From Cytobacillus oceanisediminis 2691 (GTDB lineage: Bacteria > Bacillota > Bacilli > Bacillales > Cytobacillaceae), in NCBI RefSeq assembly GCF_000294775.2, contig NZ_CP015506.1, positions 1,649,501-1,713,500 of the forward strand: a DNA stretch of 64,000 bases. Reading direction: 5' to 3'. This document shows, piece by piece, positions 36,901 through 44,838 of this stretch. Numbering within the stretch: position 1 is the stretch's first letter; every line of letters starts with the position of its first letter. The notes beneath the pieces are model-generated. The model was given only the letters and a program-made list of their open reading frames with translations. It searched no databases and had not been told where the DNA came from. The position numbers and the translations under genes were made by a program.

Positions 36901-37167
36901 ATGGTTCAAAAACAATTTAAAGTAATTGCAGAAACAGGAATTCACGCTCGTCCAGCTACAATGCTTGTACAAGCTGCCAGCAAATTTGACTCAGAAATTC
37001 ACCTTGAGTACAAGGAAAAGAAGGTAAACCTAAAATCAATCATGGGTGTTATGTCTTTAGGTGTTGGACAAGGTGCAGATATAACTATTATTGCTGAAGG
37101 CAGTGATGAACAGGATGCCCTTAACAGCCTTGAAGAAACACTGAAAAAAGAAGGTTTGGCTGAATAA
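36901..37167 (+). CDS. ptsH: Phosphocarrier protein HPr
   Basis: This 88-residue PTS carrier has His15 (GIHARPA), phosphorylated by enzyme I, and Ser46 (LKSIMGV), phosphorylated by HPr kinase to make the CcpA co-repressor. AAGGAG lies 10 bases before the ATG. The stop overlaps the ptsI start by one base. Confidence 0.98.
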   Translation: MVQKQFKVIAETGIHARPATMLVQAASKFDSEIHLEYKEKKVNLKSIMGVMSLGVGQGADITIIAEGSDEQDALNSLEETLKKEGLAE

Positions 37168-38882
37168 TGAGCTTTTTAAATGGAATTGCGGCGTCAAGCG
37201 GTATCGCAATAGCGAAAGCATACCGTTTGGTTGAGCCGGATCTCTCTTTTGATAGAAAGACAGTAGAAAATGCTGAACAAGAAGTGGAACGCTTTCAGTC
37301 GGCATTAGCTGAATCTAAAGGTGAATTGGAAGTCATCCGCGATAATGCCCATAAAGAACTTGGGGCTGATAAAGCTGCTATTTTCGATGCTCATCTTCTT
37401 GTATTAAGTGATCCGGAATTAATTTCGCCAATTGAAGATAAAATCAAAACAGATAAAGTAAATGCTGAATCTGCTTTAAAAGAGACAGCAGATATGTTCA
37501 TTACAATGTTCGAACAAATGGACAATGAATACATGAAAGAGCGTGCAGCGGATATCCGTGACGTAACAAAACGCGTACTTTCTCATTTGCTTGGAGTGCA
37601 AATTGCGAATCCCAGCATGATTGCAGAAGAAGTAATCATTATTGCTGAAGACCTGACCCCTTCCGATACTGCTCAGCTGAACCGCCAGTTCGTAAAAGGG
37701 TTTACAACTGACATTGGAGGCAGGACATCTCACTCTGCCATTATGGCCCGTTCCATGGAAATTCCAGCAGTAGTGGGGACAAAGGAATCCACAAAGCAAA
37801 TTAAAAATGGTGACCTGGTTATCGTGGATGGATTAAAAGGTCTGGTACATATTAATCCGACCCCAGAGGCCATCGCCGAATACAAAGAAGAACACCGCAA
37901 ATTCGAGGATCAAAAAGCTGAGTGGGCAAAGCTAGTCAACGAAAAATCAGTTACTGCTGATGGCCATCATGTTGAATTGGCTGCCAATATCGGCACTCCA
38001 AAAGATCTGAAGGGCGTAGTTGAAAATGGCGGAGAAGGAATTGGCCTTTACCGCACGGAATTTTTATATATGGGAAGAGACCAGCTTCCAACTGAAGAGG
38101 AGCAGTTTGAATCCTACAAAGCTGTCCTGGAAGGAATGGGCGGAAAACCGGTTGTAGTCCGTACGCTTGATATTGGCGGGGATAAAGAGCTTCCTTATCT
38201 AAACCTTCCTAAGGAAATGAACCCATTCCTGGGCTTCAGGGCGATTCGCCTATGTCTGGAAGAACAGGATATGTTCAGGACACAATTAAGGGCTTTGTTA
38301 AGAGCAAGCACTTATGGAAACCTGAAAATCATGTTCCCTATGATTGCAACTCTCGATGAATTCCGTCAGGGCAAAGCAATCCTTGAAGAAGAAAAACAAA
38401 AGCTTATAAGCGAAGGCTCACAGGTTGCTGACAACATTGAAATTGGTATTATGGTTGAAATTCCTTCAACTGCTGTTATGGCTGAGCAATTTGCTAAAGA
38501 AGTTGATTTCTTCAGCGTAGGCACAAACGATTTAATTCAGTACACAATGGCTGCAGACCGAATGAATGAGCGTGTTTCTTATCTTTACCAGCCGTATAAT
38601 CCTGCAATCTTGCGTTTAGTTAAAATGGTTATTGACGCAGCACACAAGGAAGGAAAGTGGGCAGGCATGTGCGGTGAAATGGCTGGGGATGAAACTGCAA
38701 TTCCATTGCTGCTGGGATTAGGACTTGATGAGTTCTCCATGAGCGCTACGTCGATCCTTAAAGCTCGTTCTCAAATCAGTCACCTAAACAAAAAAGACAT
38801 GGAAGCACTGGCTGAAAAAGCGCTTCATATGAATACAGCAGAAGAAGTAGTCCAAGCTGTAAAAGAAGCAGCGAAACTGTAA
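37167..38882 (+). CDS. ptsI: PTS enzyme I (PEP-protein phosphotransferase)
   Basis: This 571-residue enzyme transfers phosphate from phosphoenolpyruvate to HPr. The active site is His189 in [13 protein letters not shown]. The PEP-binding TIM barrel shows [48 protein letters not shown] and the catalytic Cys in GMCGEMAGD. It is complete and ends at a GC-rich terminator. Confidence 0.98.
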   Translation: MSFLNGIAASSGIAIAKAYRLVEPDLSFDRKTVENAEQEVERFQSALAESKGELEVIRDNAHKELGADKAAIFDAHLLVLSDPELISPIEDKIKTDKVNAESALKETADMFITMFEQMDNEYMKERAADIRDVTKRVLSHLLGVQIANPSMIAEEVIIIAEDLTPSDTAQLNRQFVKGFTTDIGGRTSHSAIMARSMEIPAVVGTKESTKQIKNGDLVIVDGLKGLVHINPTPEAIAEYKEEHRKFEDQKAEWAKLVNEKSVTADGHHVELAANIGTPKDLKGVVENGGEGIGLYRTEFLYMGRDQLPTEEEQFESYKAVLEGMGGKPVVVRTLDIGGDKELPYLNLPKEMNPFLGFRAIRLCLEEQDMFRTQLRALLRASTYGNLKIMFPMIATLDEFRQGKAILEEEKQKLISEGSQVADNIEIGIMVEIPSTAVMAEQFAKEVDFFSVGTNDLIQYTMAADRMNERVSYLYQPYNPAILRLVKMVIDAAHKEGKWAGMCGEMAGDETAIPLLLGLGLDEFSMSATSILKARSQISHLNKKDMEALAEKALHMNTAEEVVQAVKEAAKL

Positions 38883-38991
38883 TTAAATTGAAATAATTAA
38901 AGAGTTTTAAATATAATTTCCCGGGTAAATAAGAAGTAAGCACTTAGGTCAGTCTTAAGTAAGCTGATCATTCTCATTTTCCCCCCTTTTT

Positions 38992-39022
38992 AAGCCGGCC
39001 AATAATGGCCGGTTTATTTTTT
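38992..39022 (+). terminator. Terminator of ptsHI
   Basis: AAGCCGGCCA and TGGCCGGTTT pair (one G-U) around 4 bases, followed by ATTTTTT. Confidence 0.88.
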
Positions 39023-39145
39023 ATCCTTCTCCAGTCGAAACTGCCATTCAGCCTTAAGGATGACGGCAATCACATCTTATGATTGTTATCCGGAATCTGA
39101 AACTCTCCTATAATAAAGCTACAACATAAAAAGGAGAGATGGAAA

Positions 39146-39262
39146 ATGGTTACCATGATAATCAGCTTTCTCTTTCATGACCGATATAGATGTATTAAAG
39201 ATAAGCAGAAAAACGACTTATATGAGAAGCAGAGCTCATTTTTAAGCCGTGTCCTCCACTAA
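39146..39262 (+). CDS. 38-residue hypothetical protein
   Basis: The ORF begins MVTMIISFLFHDRYRCIKDK and is basic. AAGGAG lies 9 bases before the ATG. A TATAAT box (39109-39114) sits just upstream with a weak TTGTTA 20 bases before it. A terminator starts at the stop codon, so promoter, ribosome site and terminator are consistent with a small gene. Confidence 0.5.
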   Translation: MVTMIISFLFHDRYRCIKDKQKNDLYEKQSSFLSRVLH

Positions 39263-39286
39263 AGAAGCCCGGAAGGGTTTCTTTTG
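39261..39286 (+). terminator. Terminator after the 38-residue ORF
   Basis: GAAGCCC and GGGTTTC pair (one G-U) around GGAA, with A run before and TTTT after. Confidence 0.75.
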
Positions 39287-39383
39287 TATTTTGTGAGCTT
39301 AAATTAAGGTAACGTTTTAGTTTTATAATTGGGGTTTATCTTAAGGCGAGAATGGAAAAGGTGATGAAAAAGGAGGAATTCTT

Positions 39384-39845
39384 ATGAATAAAAAGCTCAT
39401 TTGCCTAATCCTTACCGCCATATTAGCCCTGTCTTTGTCAGGCTGCATGCAGGGTCCCCAGGACTCAATCGTTAATAGTCATGCTGAAGCCTTGCTGACT
39501 AAAAACAATGAGCTGCAGTTCCGGTTTAAAATTAATGATAAAATCCTTTCAGAAGAAGAATTATACAAAGTAAAAGTTTCCATACATAATGAAAAACTGG
39601 CAGCTGCCCTGGGTACGGATGAGTTTGTATATGGGGAGGACACGATAATCGACGGGGAATATATAGAAGTCAATAATGAAAAGGGAAACTTTATTTTTAT
39701 GAATCCCATTCCTCTTACACAGGACCTGCATGTTTTCGAAATAGAAGAAATGATCGTGAATGAAGATGCGGTATCTGTAGAAATCTTAAATGAGGAGGTA
39801 GTGATCGCTAGAGCATTCTTAAATAATTTTACATCACAGCTTTAA
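39384..39845 (+). CDS. Hypothetical lipoprotein
   Basis: This 153-residue protein has a clear lipoprotein signal (MNKKLICLILTAILALSLSGC, lipobox LSGC, Cys21). The mature part is an acidic, beta-rich domain of unknown function. AAGGAGG lies 7-8 bases before the ATG. It forms its own transcription unit. Confidence 0.75.
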   Translation: MNKKLICLILTAILALSLSGCMQGPQDSIVNSHAEALLTKNNELQFRFKINDKILSEEELYKVKVSIHNEKLAAALGTDEFVYGEDTIIDGEYIEVNNEKGNFIFMNPIPLTQDLHVFEIEEMIVNEDAVSVEILNEEVVIARAFLNNFTSQL

Positions 39846-39921
39846 ATAGAATCAAATGTGATGACAGGAGTTTTGTTTTTATCTAAATTGGGTAATATTA
39901 ATTACGCGCATAAAATTGGGG

Positions 39922-39950
39922 ATGGACCAGGTATTTGCCTGGTCTTTTGT
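39922..39950 (+). terminator. Terminator after lipoprotein gene
   Basis: GACCAGG and CCTGGTC pair around TATTTG, followed by TTTTG. Confidence 0.75.
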
Positions 39951-40039
39951 CTTTATTGGGACATCTAATATTTTTAATATGAGAAAAGGAATGGTAGAAT
40001 TAATATAAAAAATTCAGATATTTAAAGGGAGCGGGTACA

Positions 40040-40918
40040 TTGATTTCACCTGAAAATACAGTTATCGGTTTTGTGGGAACAGGGGTTATGGGCAAGAGCA
40101 TGGCGGGACATCTGCTGAAAGCAGGTTATCCATTAGTTGTTTATACAAGAACCAAAGAAAAAGCTTCTGAACTAATAAAACATGGGGCAGAGTGGGCTGA
40201 GACGCCGTTGGAAGTTGCAAAGAAGGCAAATGTCATAATTACGATTGTTGGTTATCCGGCAGATGTAGAGGAAGTGTATCTTGGGGAAAATGGCATTATC
40301 ACAAATGGCAGAGAAAATACATATGTAATTGACATGACCACCTCGACACCTACATTGGCCAAAAAGATATACGAAGAAGCAGGCAAAAAAGGAATGCATG
40401 CAATAGATGCCCCTGTTTCAGGGGGAGATATCGGCGCCAGGGATGCAAAGCTTTCAATAATGGCCGGAGGAGACAGGGACGCATTTCTGGCTGTGGAGCC
40501 GATTTTCAACCTTCTCGGAACAAATATCGTTTATCAAGGAAAAGCAGGAGCCGGACAACATACGAAAATGTGTAATCAAATTGCGATTGCATCAAATATG
40601 ATCGGGGTGTGTGAAGCGGTAGTTTATGCTGAAAAAGCAGGTTTAGATCCAAGGACGGTGCTTCAAAGCATATCATCTGGTGCAGCAGGCAGCTGGTCAC
40701 TATCAAACCTTGCACCTAGAATAATTGATGGCAACTTTGAACCCGGCTTTTATATAAAACATTTTATTAAGGACATGAATATCGCCTTAGATGAAGCAGA
40801 AGCAATGGACATGATGACTCCAGGGCTTGCTCTTGCAAAAAAAATGTATGCCGAGCTTTCTGAAAAAGGGGAAGAAAACAGCGGTACACAGGCGTTATAT
40901 AAATATTGGGATAAGTAA
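40040..40918 (+). CDS. YkwC-like beta-hydroxyacid dehydrogenase
   Basis: This 292-residue NAD(P)-dependent enzyme belongs to the 3-hydroxyisobutyrate dehydrogenase family. The Rossmann motif is GFVGTGVMGKSMAGHLLKAG, the substrate loop is DAPVSGGD, and the catalytic Lys lies in GAGQHTKMCNQ. The substrate is unproven. It starts with TTG at 40040 after GGGAGCGGG. The position, following ptsHI and preceding patA, agrees with B. subtilis ykwC. Confidence 0.85.
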   Translation: MISPENTVIGFVGTGVMGKSMAGHLLKAGYPLVVYTRTKEKASELIKHGAEWAETPLEVAKKANVIITIVGYPADVEEVYLGENGIITNGRENTYVIDMTTSTPTLAKKIYEEAGKKGMHAIDAPVSGGDIGARDAKLSIMAGGDRDAFLAVEPIFNLLGTNIVYQGKAGAGQHTKMCNQIAIASNMIGVCEAVVYAEKAGLDPRTVLQSISSGAAGSWSLSNLAPRIIDGNFEPGFYIKHFIKDMNIALDEAEAMDMMTPGLALAKKMYAELSEKGEENSGTQALYKYWDK

Positions 40919-40992
40919 TTTGCGCCCGTTAATGAATAAAGCCCCTTTTTTCACTTCAAACTAATAATGAAAGTGAAAAGGGGGTTAGACAG

Positions 40993-41172
40993 GTGGCTAA
41001 AAAAAATAAGAAAAACGATCCTCAGCAAAAGAACAAAAAAGGCTTCGATTCCGCTGTCATTGATTCTGAATTCTCCCACGAATTTGGAAGTGCTGACACA
41101 AATAAAATTCATAAGGATAAAGCCAAAAAGGAAAAAGCATCAAAAAACAACGGGCACTATCAGGGGCAGTAA
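40993..41172 (+). CDS. Small charged protein, weakly gamma-SASP-like
   Basis: This 59-residue protein (MAKKNKKNDPQQKNKKGFDS, later FSHEFGSADTNKIHKDKAKK) is Lys/Asn/Gln-rich. The GTG start at 40993 follows AGGGGG by about 9 bases, and a strong terminator lies 10 bases after the stop. The pattern EFG-S-x-TN-x2-x-x-K is faintly like gamma-type spore proteins, but I do not claim the family. A longer 105-codon open frame overlaps it in another register and has poor support. Confidence 0.65.
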   Translation: MAKKNKKNDPQQKNKKGFDSAVIDSEFSHEFGSADTNKIHKDKAKKEKASKNNGHYQGQ

Positions 41173-41180
41173 GGGTGATA

Positions 41181-41207
41181 AAGGCAGGCAGGAAGCCTGC
41201 CTTTTTG
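41181..41207 (+). terminator. Terminator after the 59-residue protein gene
   Basis: AGGCAGGC and GCCTGCCT pair around AGGAA, followed by TTTTT. Confidence 0.85.
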
Positions 41208-41242
41208 CTTTGATTGAAATTAGAAGCAATGAATATACAAAC

Positions 41243-41277
41243 AGCGCCATTCCTACTAAAAAGGAAAATGGCGCTAT
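41243..41277 (-). terminator. Probable patA terminator
   Basis: AGCGCCATT and AATGGCGCT flank a smaller TCCT/AGGA stem. The U tract is weak on the minus strand. Confidence 0.55.
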
Positions 41278-41292
41278 TGACTGAGTGATTCG

Positions 41293-42444
41293 CTACAATA
41301 TACCCTCCAGATACTTTTCAATCCGGTCAAGCCCTTCTTTTAATGTATCCATGGAATATGCAAAGGAAATCCGGAAATAACCTTCTCCATATGAGGAGAA
41401 TGCACTGCCTGGAACTACTGCAACTCCTGCTTGTTTAACGAGAGAAAGGGCAAATTCAAAGGAGTTCATTGATACATCTGGTATTTTTATGAAAAAATAA
41501 AATGCACCATCCGGTTTGACTACATCCAGGTTCATTTGTATTAATCGTTCATATACATAATCACGGCGTTTGGCATATTCATTCCTCATTGGCAGGGCGT
41601 CGTTGATTCCTGTTGTCAGCGCATCAAGAGCTGCCATTTGGGAGACAGAAGCTGCACATGTCACATTATACTGATGCACCTTCAAGATATGTTTAGCCAG
41701 GTTTTCCGGTGCGAATAAAAGACCAATGCGCCAGCCTGTCATTGAATGGGATTTTGAAAGTCCATTAATTACTATAGTTTGCTCCCGCAAAAGGGAGGCG
41801 ATTGAGTGGTGTGTTTGATCATAGATCAGTTCGCTGTAAATTTCATCAGCAAGGATAAAGATATCTTTGCCTTTAACAAGAGCAGCAATTTCCTCAAGCT
41901 CCTCCAAACTCAGACTGACACCTGTCGGGTTCGAAGGATATGGAAGAACAATACACCTTGTTTTATCACTCATATGTTTTGCAATTAAATCCGCAGTAAA
42001 TCTAAACTTGTTTCTGGAAATATCAGTATGTACCGGAACTGAACCGCAAAGCTTTATGATTGGCTCATAACCGGGATAAACAGGACCAGGCAGAATTACT
42101 TCCGATCCTTCATCCAGAATTGTACGGAATGCAATATCGATAGCTTCACTTGCCCCCGATGTTACAATGACTTCTAGTTCAGGGTTATATGTAAGGTTAT
42201 ATTTTGTTTTTACAAAAGAAGCTGCAGCTTCCCGCAATCGAATATCGCCCGCATTGTGTGTATAGGAGGTAAAGTTCTCGTCGATTGCCTGTTTAGCTGC
42301 TTCTTTAACATGTAATGGCGTCGGGAAATCAGGCTGTCCAATTGTAAGAGAAATCATGTCCCTGGTGCCGGCAACCATATTGAAAAACTTTCTGATTCCG
42401 GAAATTTCAATGTCCTTCACTCTTTGGTTAATTAAATGTTCCAA
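41293..42444 (-). CDS. patA: Aminotransferase PatA (candidate N-acetyl-LL-diaminopimelate aminotransferase)
   Basis: This 383-residue fold-type I PLP enzyme has its lysine in NGLSKSHSMTGWRIG, plus PYPSNPTG and the C-terminal Arg region YFRISFAYS. It matches B. subtilis PatA, which is proposed to aminate N-acetyl-2-amino-6-oxopimelate between DapH and DapL. Both of those are encoded in this window. I use the TTG at 42444, giving MEHLIN as in B. subtilis, with AGGTGA 5-6 bases upstream; a GTG 9 bases earlier lies inside that site. Confidence 0.88.
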   Translation of the reverse strand: MEHLINQRVKDIEISGIRKFFNMVAGTRDMISLTIGQPDFPTPLHVKEAAKQAIDENFTSYTHNAGDIRLREAAASFVKTKYNLTYNPELEVIVTSGASEAIDIAFRTILDEGSEVILPGPVYPGYEPIIKLCGSVPVHTDISRNKFRFTADLIAKHMSDKTRCIVLPYPSNPTGVSLSLEELEEIAALVKGKDIFILADEIYSELIYDQTHHSIASLLREQTIVINGLSKSHSMTGWRIGLLFAPENLAKHILKVHQYNVTCAASVSQMAALDALTTGINDALPMRNEYAKRRDYVYERLIQMNLDVVKPDGAFYFFIKIPDVSMNSFEFALSLVKQAGVAVVPGSAFSSYGEGYFRISFAYSMDTLKEGLDRIEKYLEGIL

Positions 42445-42516
42445 TGTGTTCACCTCGCATAATCATAATGTATATTCTATCACTTTGATGCGGGAGCAAA
42501 CAGAAAAAAATAAAAC

Positions 42517-42541
42517 AGGCTCTGAATTCTATTCAGAGCCT
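42517..42541 (-). terminator. Terminator of the 67-aa protein gene
   Basis: AGGCTCTGAAT and ATTCAGAGCCT form a perfect 11-bp stem. On the minus strand GTTTTATTTTTTT follows. Confidence 0.88.
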
Positions 42542-42553
42542 CCAAAAATAAAA

Positions 42554-42757
42554 TTAGTATCCGTAATCCCAATCGACTTCGTCTTCATGCCATAATACCG
42601 GGGATACAGCACCAAAATCGATTACTTTATTTTCTATATGGCATCGGCAATGTTTGTCGCCGCATTGATCTTTCATTTCCTCAAACACAGAATGCTCCAC
42701 ATTTTCCAGGATTGTAACTTTATGTTCATCATGGTAAAGGATTGCTGTACCTTTCAT
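42554..42757 (-). CDS. Small hypothetical protein with Cys cluster
   Basis: This 67-residue acidic protein (MKGTAILYHDEHKVTILENV...) has a possible metal site CGDKHCRCH around residues 32-40. AGAGG lies 10 bases before the ATG; a GTG four codons earlier is inside that site. It has its own terminator. The family is unknown. Confidence 0.65.
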   Translation of the reverse strand: MKGTAILYHDEHKVTILENVEHSVFEEMKDQCGDKHCRCHIENKVIDFGAVSPVLWHEDEVDWDYGY

Positions 42758-42833
42758 GCCTGATCGCACCTCTTTTTTAATTTATGTAAAACTTACTTTC
42801 AGCTTTACAAAACTTATTTTATGACTTGGTAAA

Positions 42834-42851
42834 AACAGTGTCTACACTGTT
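42834..42851. promoter_or_regulatory. 18-bp perfect palindrome, possible operator
   Basis: AACAGTGT-CT-ACACTGTT lies between the divergent 67-aa gene and the RDD gene. It abuts TATAAG (42851-42856), with TTGGTA (42826-42831) 19 bases upstream of that. The arrangement suggests a repressor site over a rightward promoter. The regulator is unknown. Confidence 0.45.
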
Positions 42852-43035
42852 ATAAGACTGTTCACAAAAAAGTCAAGATGAAAACGTTTTAGAGGAATTT
42901 TTGTAAAAAATAAATGAGTGTAAAAATTTACAAATAGTTGAATATAATTCATTTAGAGATTAACATTAGTAGATAGTGGAAACTGCATTTTTAGTTTGTT
43001 AGTTTTCCAGCTGAATAAATAAAGGAGGTTTTAAA

Positions 43036-43575
43036 GTGGAGACATCTTTAGAGAAGCAGCCTTATGAAAGCACTAAGGAATATGAGGAGTATGGCGGGTT
43101 CTGGCTCCGATTTGCGGCCTATTTAATCGATTCTATTATTGTTGGAATTCCGCTTACAATTCTAAGCATTGTTATCTTTATGATTTTCTTTGGCACTTCT
43201 GACGCTTTTAATACGATGATAAGCGACCCATCTTATATGGAAACAGAAATGACCAATGAAGAAGCTTTTGCATTCATGGGATCTTATTTTGGCGCACTTG
43301 GAGTAACCTTTCTTGTCAATCTTGTTGTTGCTGTTGCCTATTTTGCAGGCCTGCACGCATCCAAATGGCAGGGAACTGTGGGCAAAAAGCTGCTGGGATT
43401 AAAAGTGACTGACTTAAATGGTAACCGTATTTCTTTCTGGAGGGCGCTTGGAAGATATTTGGCCATGGCCATTCTGTCTGGAATTTTCCTTATCGGCTAT
43501 ATCATTGCGGCCTTTACAGAGAAAAAACAGGCATTGCATGATTTAATTGCAAGCACAGTCGTATTAAAAAAATAA
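43036..43575 (+). CDS. RDD-family membrane protein
   Basis: This 179-residue protein has three to four helices and the RDD signature YGGFWLRFAAYLIDSIIVGIP near the N terminus (Arg and Asp) plus GTVGKKLLGLKVTDLNG. Some RDD proteins are ion antiporters; the function here is unknown. The GTG start follows AAGGAGG by 7-8 bases. Confidence 0.85.
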   Translation: METSLEKQPYESTKEYEEYGGFWLRFAAYLIDSIIVGIPLTILSIVIFMIFFGTSDAFNTMISDPSYMETEMTNEEAFAFMGSYFGALGVTFLVNLVVAVAYFAGLHASKWQGTVGKKLLGLKVTDLNGNRISFWRALGRYLAMAILSGIFLIGYIIAAFTEKKQALHDLIASTVVLKK

Positions 43576-43627
43576 GGTATTTGGTAAAGTAGTTACTTTA
43601 TTACTGAATAATAAGTTTAAAAAACGA

Positions 43628-43806
43628 GTTGATCTTCGCTGTGGGCACTTGATCCTCGAAAATGCTGACGCATTACCTTCGTGCGGGATTCATACAATGA
43701 AGCTTAATCAAGGTCCTGCGGGAAGTGAGGGAATCCCCGCAGACGGAGCCAAGGAGGCTCTCATTCCTCCCCTCGGGTTCGCTGAATGTCCCATGCTGAA
43801 ATCAAC
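43628..43806. repeat. Dispersed palindromic repeat (family B)
   Basis: This 179-base element is bounded by GTTGAT and ATCAAC. Longer partly matching arms read GTTGATCTTCGCTGTGGGCA and GTCCCATGCTGAAATCAAC. Internal stems include GCGGG/CCCCGC and GAGCC/GGCTC. It resembles widespread GTTGAT...ATCAAC intergenic repeats of Bacillaceae (from memory). A 65-codon open frame inside is not a credible gene. Confidence 0.65.
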
Positions 43807-43866
43807 GGGCAGTATTCATAAGCAAAACGGTATTCTATGCAGATAGACCAATAATAATTCTTAATT

Positions 43867-43904
43867 AAGCTGCTGGGCAACTGAGTTGCAACGCAGCTTT
43901 TTTT
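43867..43904 (+). terminator. Terminator-like hairpin before the DinB gene
   Basis: AAGCTGC/GCAGCTT enclose a second stem GCAACT/AGTTGC and are followed by seven T. It may terminate the RDD transcript through the repeat. Confidence 0.8.
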
Positions 43905-43970
43905 GGGGTCAGCAATAGGAAGGATTTATTATCTGCATGCAGAATATATTTTTAGGAAGGGAGGATGAAA

Positions 43971-44435
43971 ATGAAGAAGCAAGATATTGTTACTCACTAC
44001 GAATCATATTCTGTATGGCTTGAGTCGATAAAAGATCTTGGCCGTGAAAATTGGGTAAAGCCTGTCTCGGATGGAAAATGGCCGGTTGCGGCAGTAGTTG
44101 CCCATCTGTTATTTTGGGATAAATATTCTCTTGAACAGCGTTTTCCATTTTTTAAAGAGGGTGCAGTACTTGAGAACTATCCTGATTTTCAAAGTGTGAA
44201 TGACGCTGCAGGAGAATACGCTAAAAAGCATGCACAATTAGAGATTATTGAAGAACTTTTATCAGTACGGAGTCAATTTCTTCAGATGCTTCAAGGCATG
44301 TCAGAAGAAAAACTGGATACAGCTTTTAAAATCGGCGGCACCAGCTTAACTGTGCGCGATTATTTTGCAGACTTTATAGAACATGACATTCACCATAAAA
44401 AGCAAATAATGCATGCAGCCGGCATCAGTGTATAA
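43971..44435 (+). CDS. DinB-like (four-helix) protein
   Basis: This 154-residue protein of the DinB/YfiT-type putative metal-dependent hydrolase superfamily has three spaced histidines: AHLLFW (about 44), then HDIHHKKQI near the end. Members include thiol transferases and DNA-damage-induced proteins; the specific role is unknown. ATG 43971 is 6 bases after AGGGAGG; ATG 43965 would abut it. Confidence 0.8.
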   Translation: MKKQDIVTHYESYSVWLESIKDLGRENWVKPVSDGKWPVAAVVAHLLFWDKYSLEQRFPFFKEGAVLENYPDFQSVNDAAGEYAKKHAQLEIIEELLSVRSQFLQMLQGMSEEKLDTAFKIGGTSLTVRDYFADFIEHDIHHKKQIMHAAGISV

Positions 44436-44838
44436 CACAGGCTGGCAGTCCGATTTTACTGTAAAGTAAGATGCTATAACGTCATGCAGCAAAACAGGCA
44501 GAGGCTCCTGATCGGGATGATGCACTCAATAAAACAAAATGCCCAAAAAAGAAGGCACCATCATTGCGGCAATACGGGAAGATTCTGCCTGTTCATTTAA
44601 CTCCTCCCCTGTTTTGGCCTTCACAAATCAGACAAGTAGATTAATTGCTTTTTGTTCATTTCTTTTCGCTTTTCCCCTCTTTAAATTAATTTCTGCCATT
44701 ATTGCATAACAAACTTATCTGAATATTCATAAAAATTTCAAAAATGTTGCATTGAATAAAATTTGGTAAAATAAAAGGGTTTTAAAGAAAGGTCTTGAAT
44801 AAGGATTAAGGTATTTTTTACCTGAAGGAGCTGATGAC
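44436..44838. other. Intergenic region with nested inverted repeats
   Basis: No gene is seen in these 403 bases. AACAGGCAGA (44493-44502) is exactly inverted at 44584-44593. Between them, ATGATG and CATCAT arms form a possible inner stem. It might be a degenerate repeat element or a structured RNA. Confidence 0.4.

Noticed and set aside
36652..36972. 106-codon minus-strand frame overlapping the start of ptsH
   Set aside because: No ribosome site, Cys-rich improbable composition and overlap with ptsH.
40967..41284. 105-codon plus-strand open frame between ykwC-like gene and patA
   Set aside because: It overlaps in another register the better supported 59-codon gene, runs through that gene's terminator and has no proper ribosome site.
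43649..43846. 65-codon open frame
   Set aside because: It lies inside the palindromic repeat at 43628-43806, with no ribosome site and no protein-like composition.
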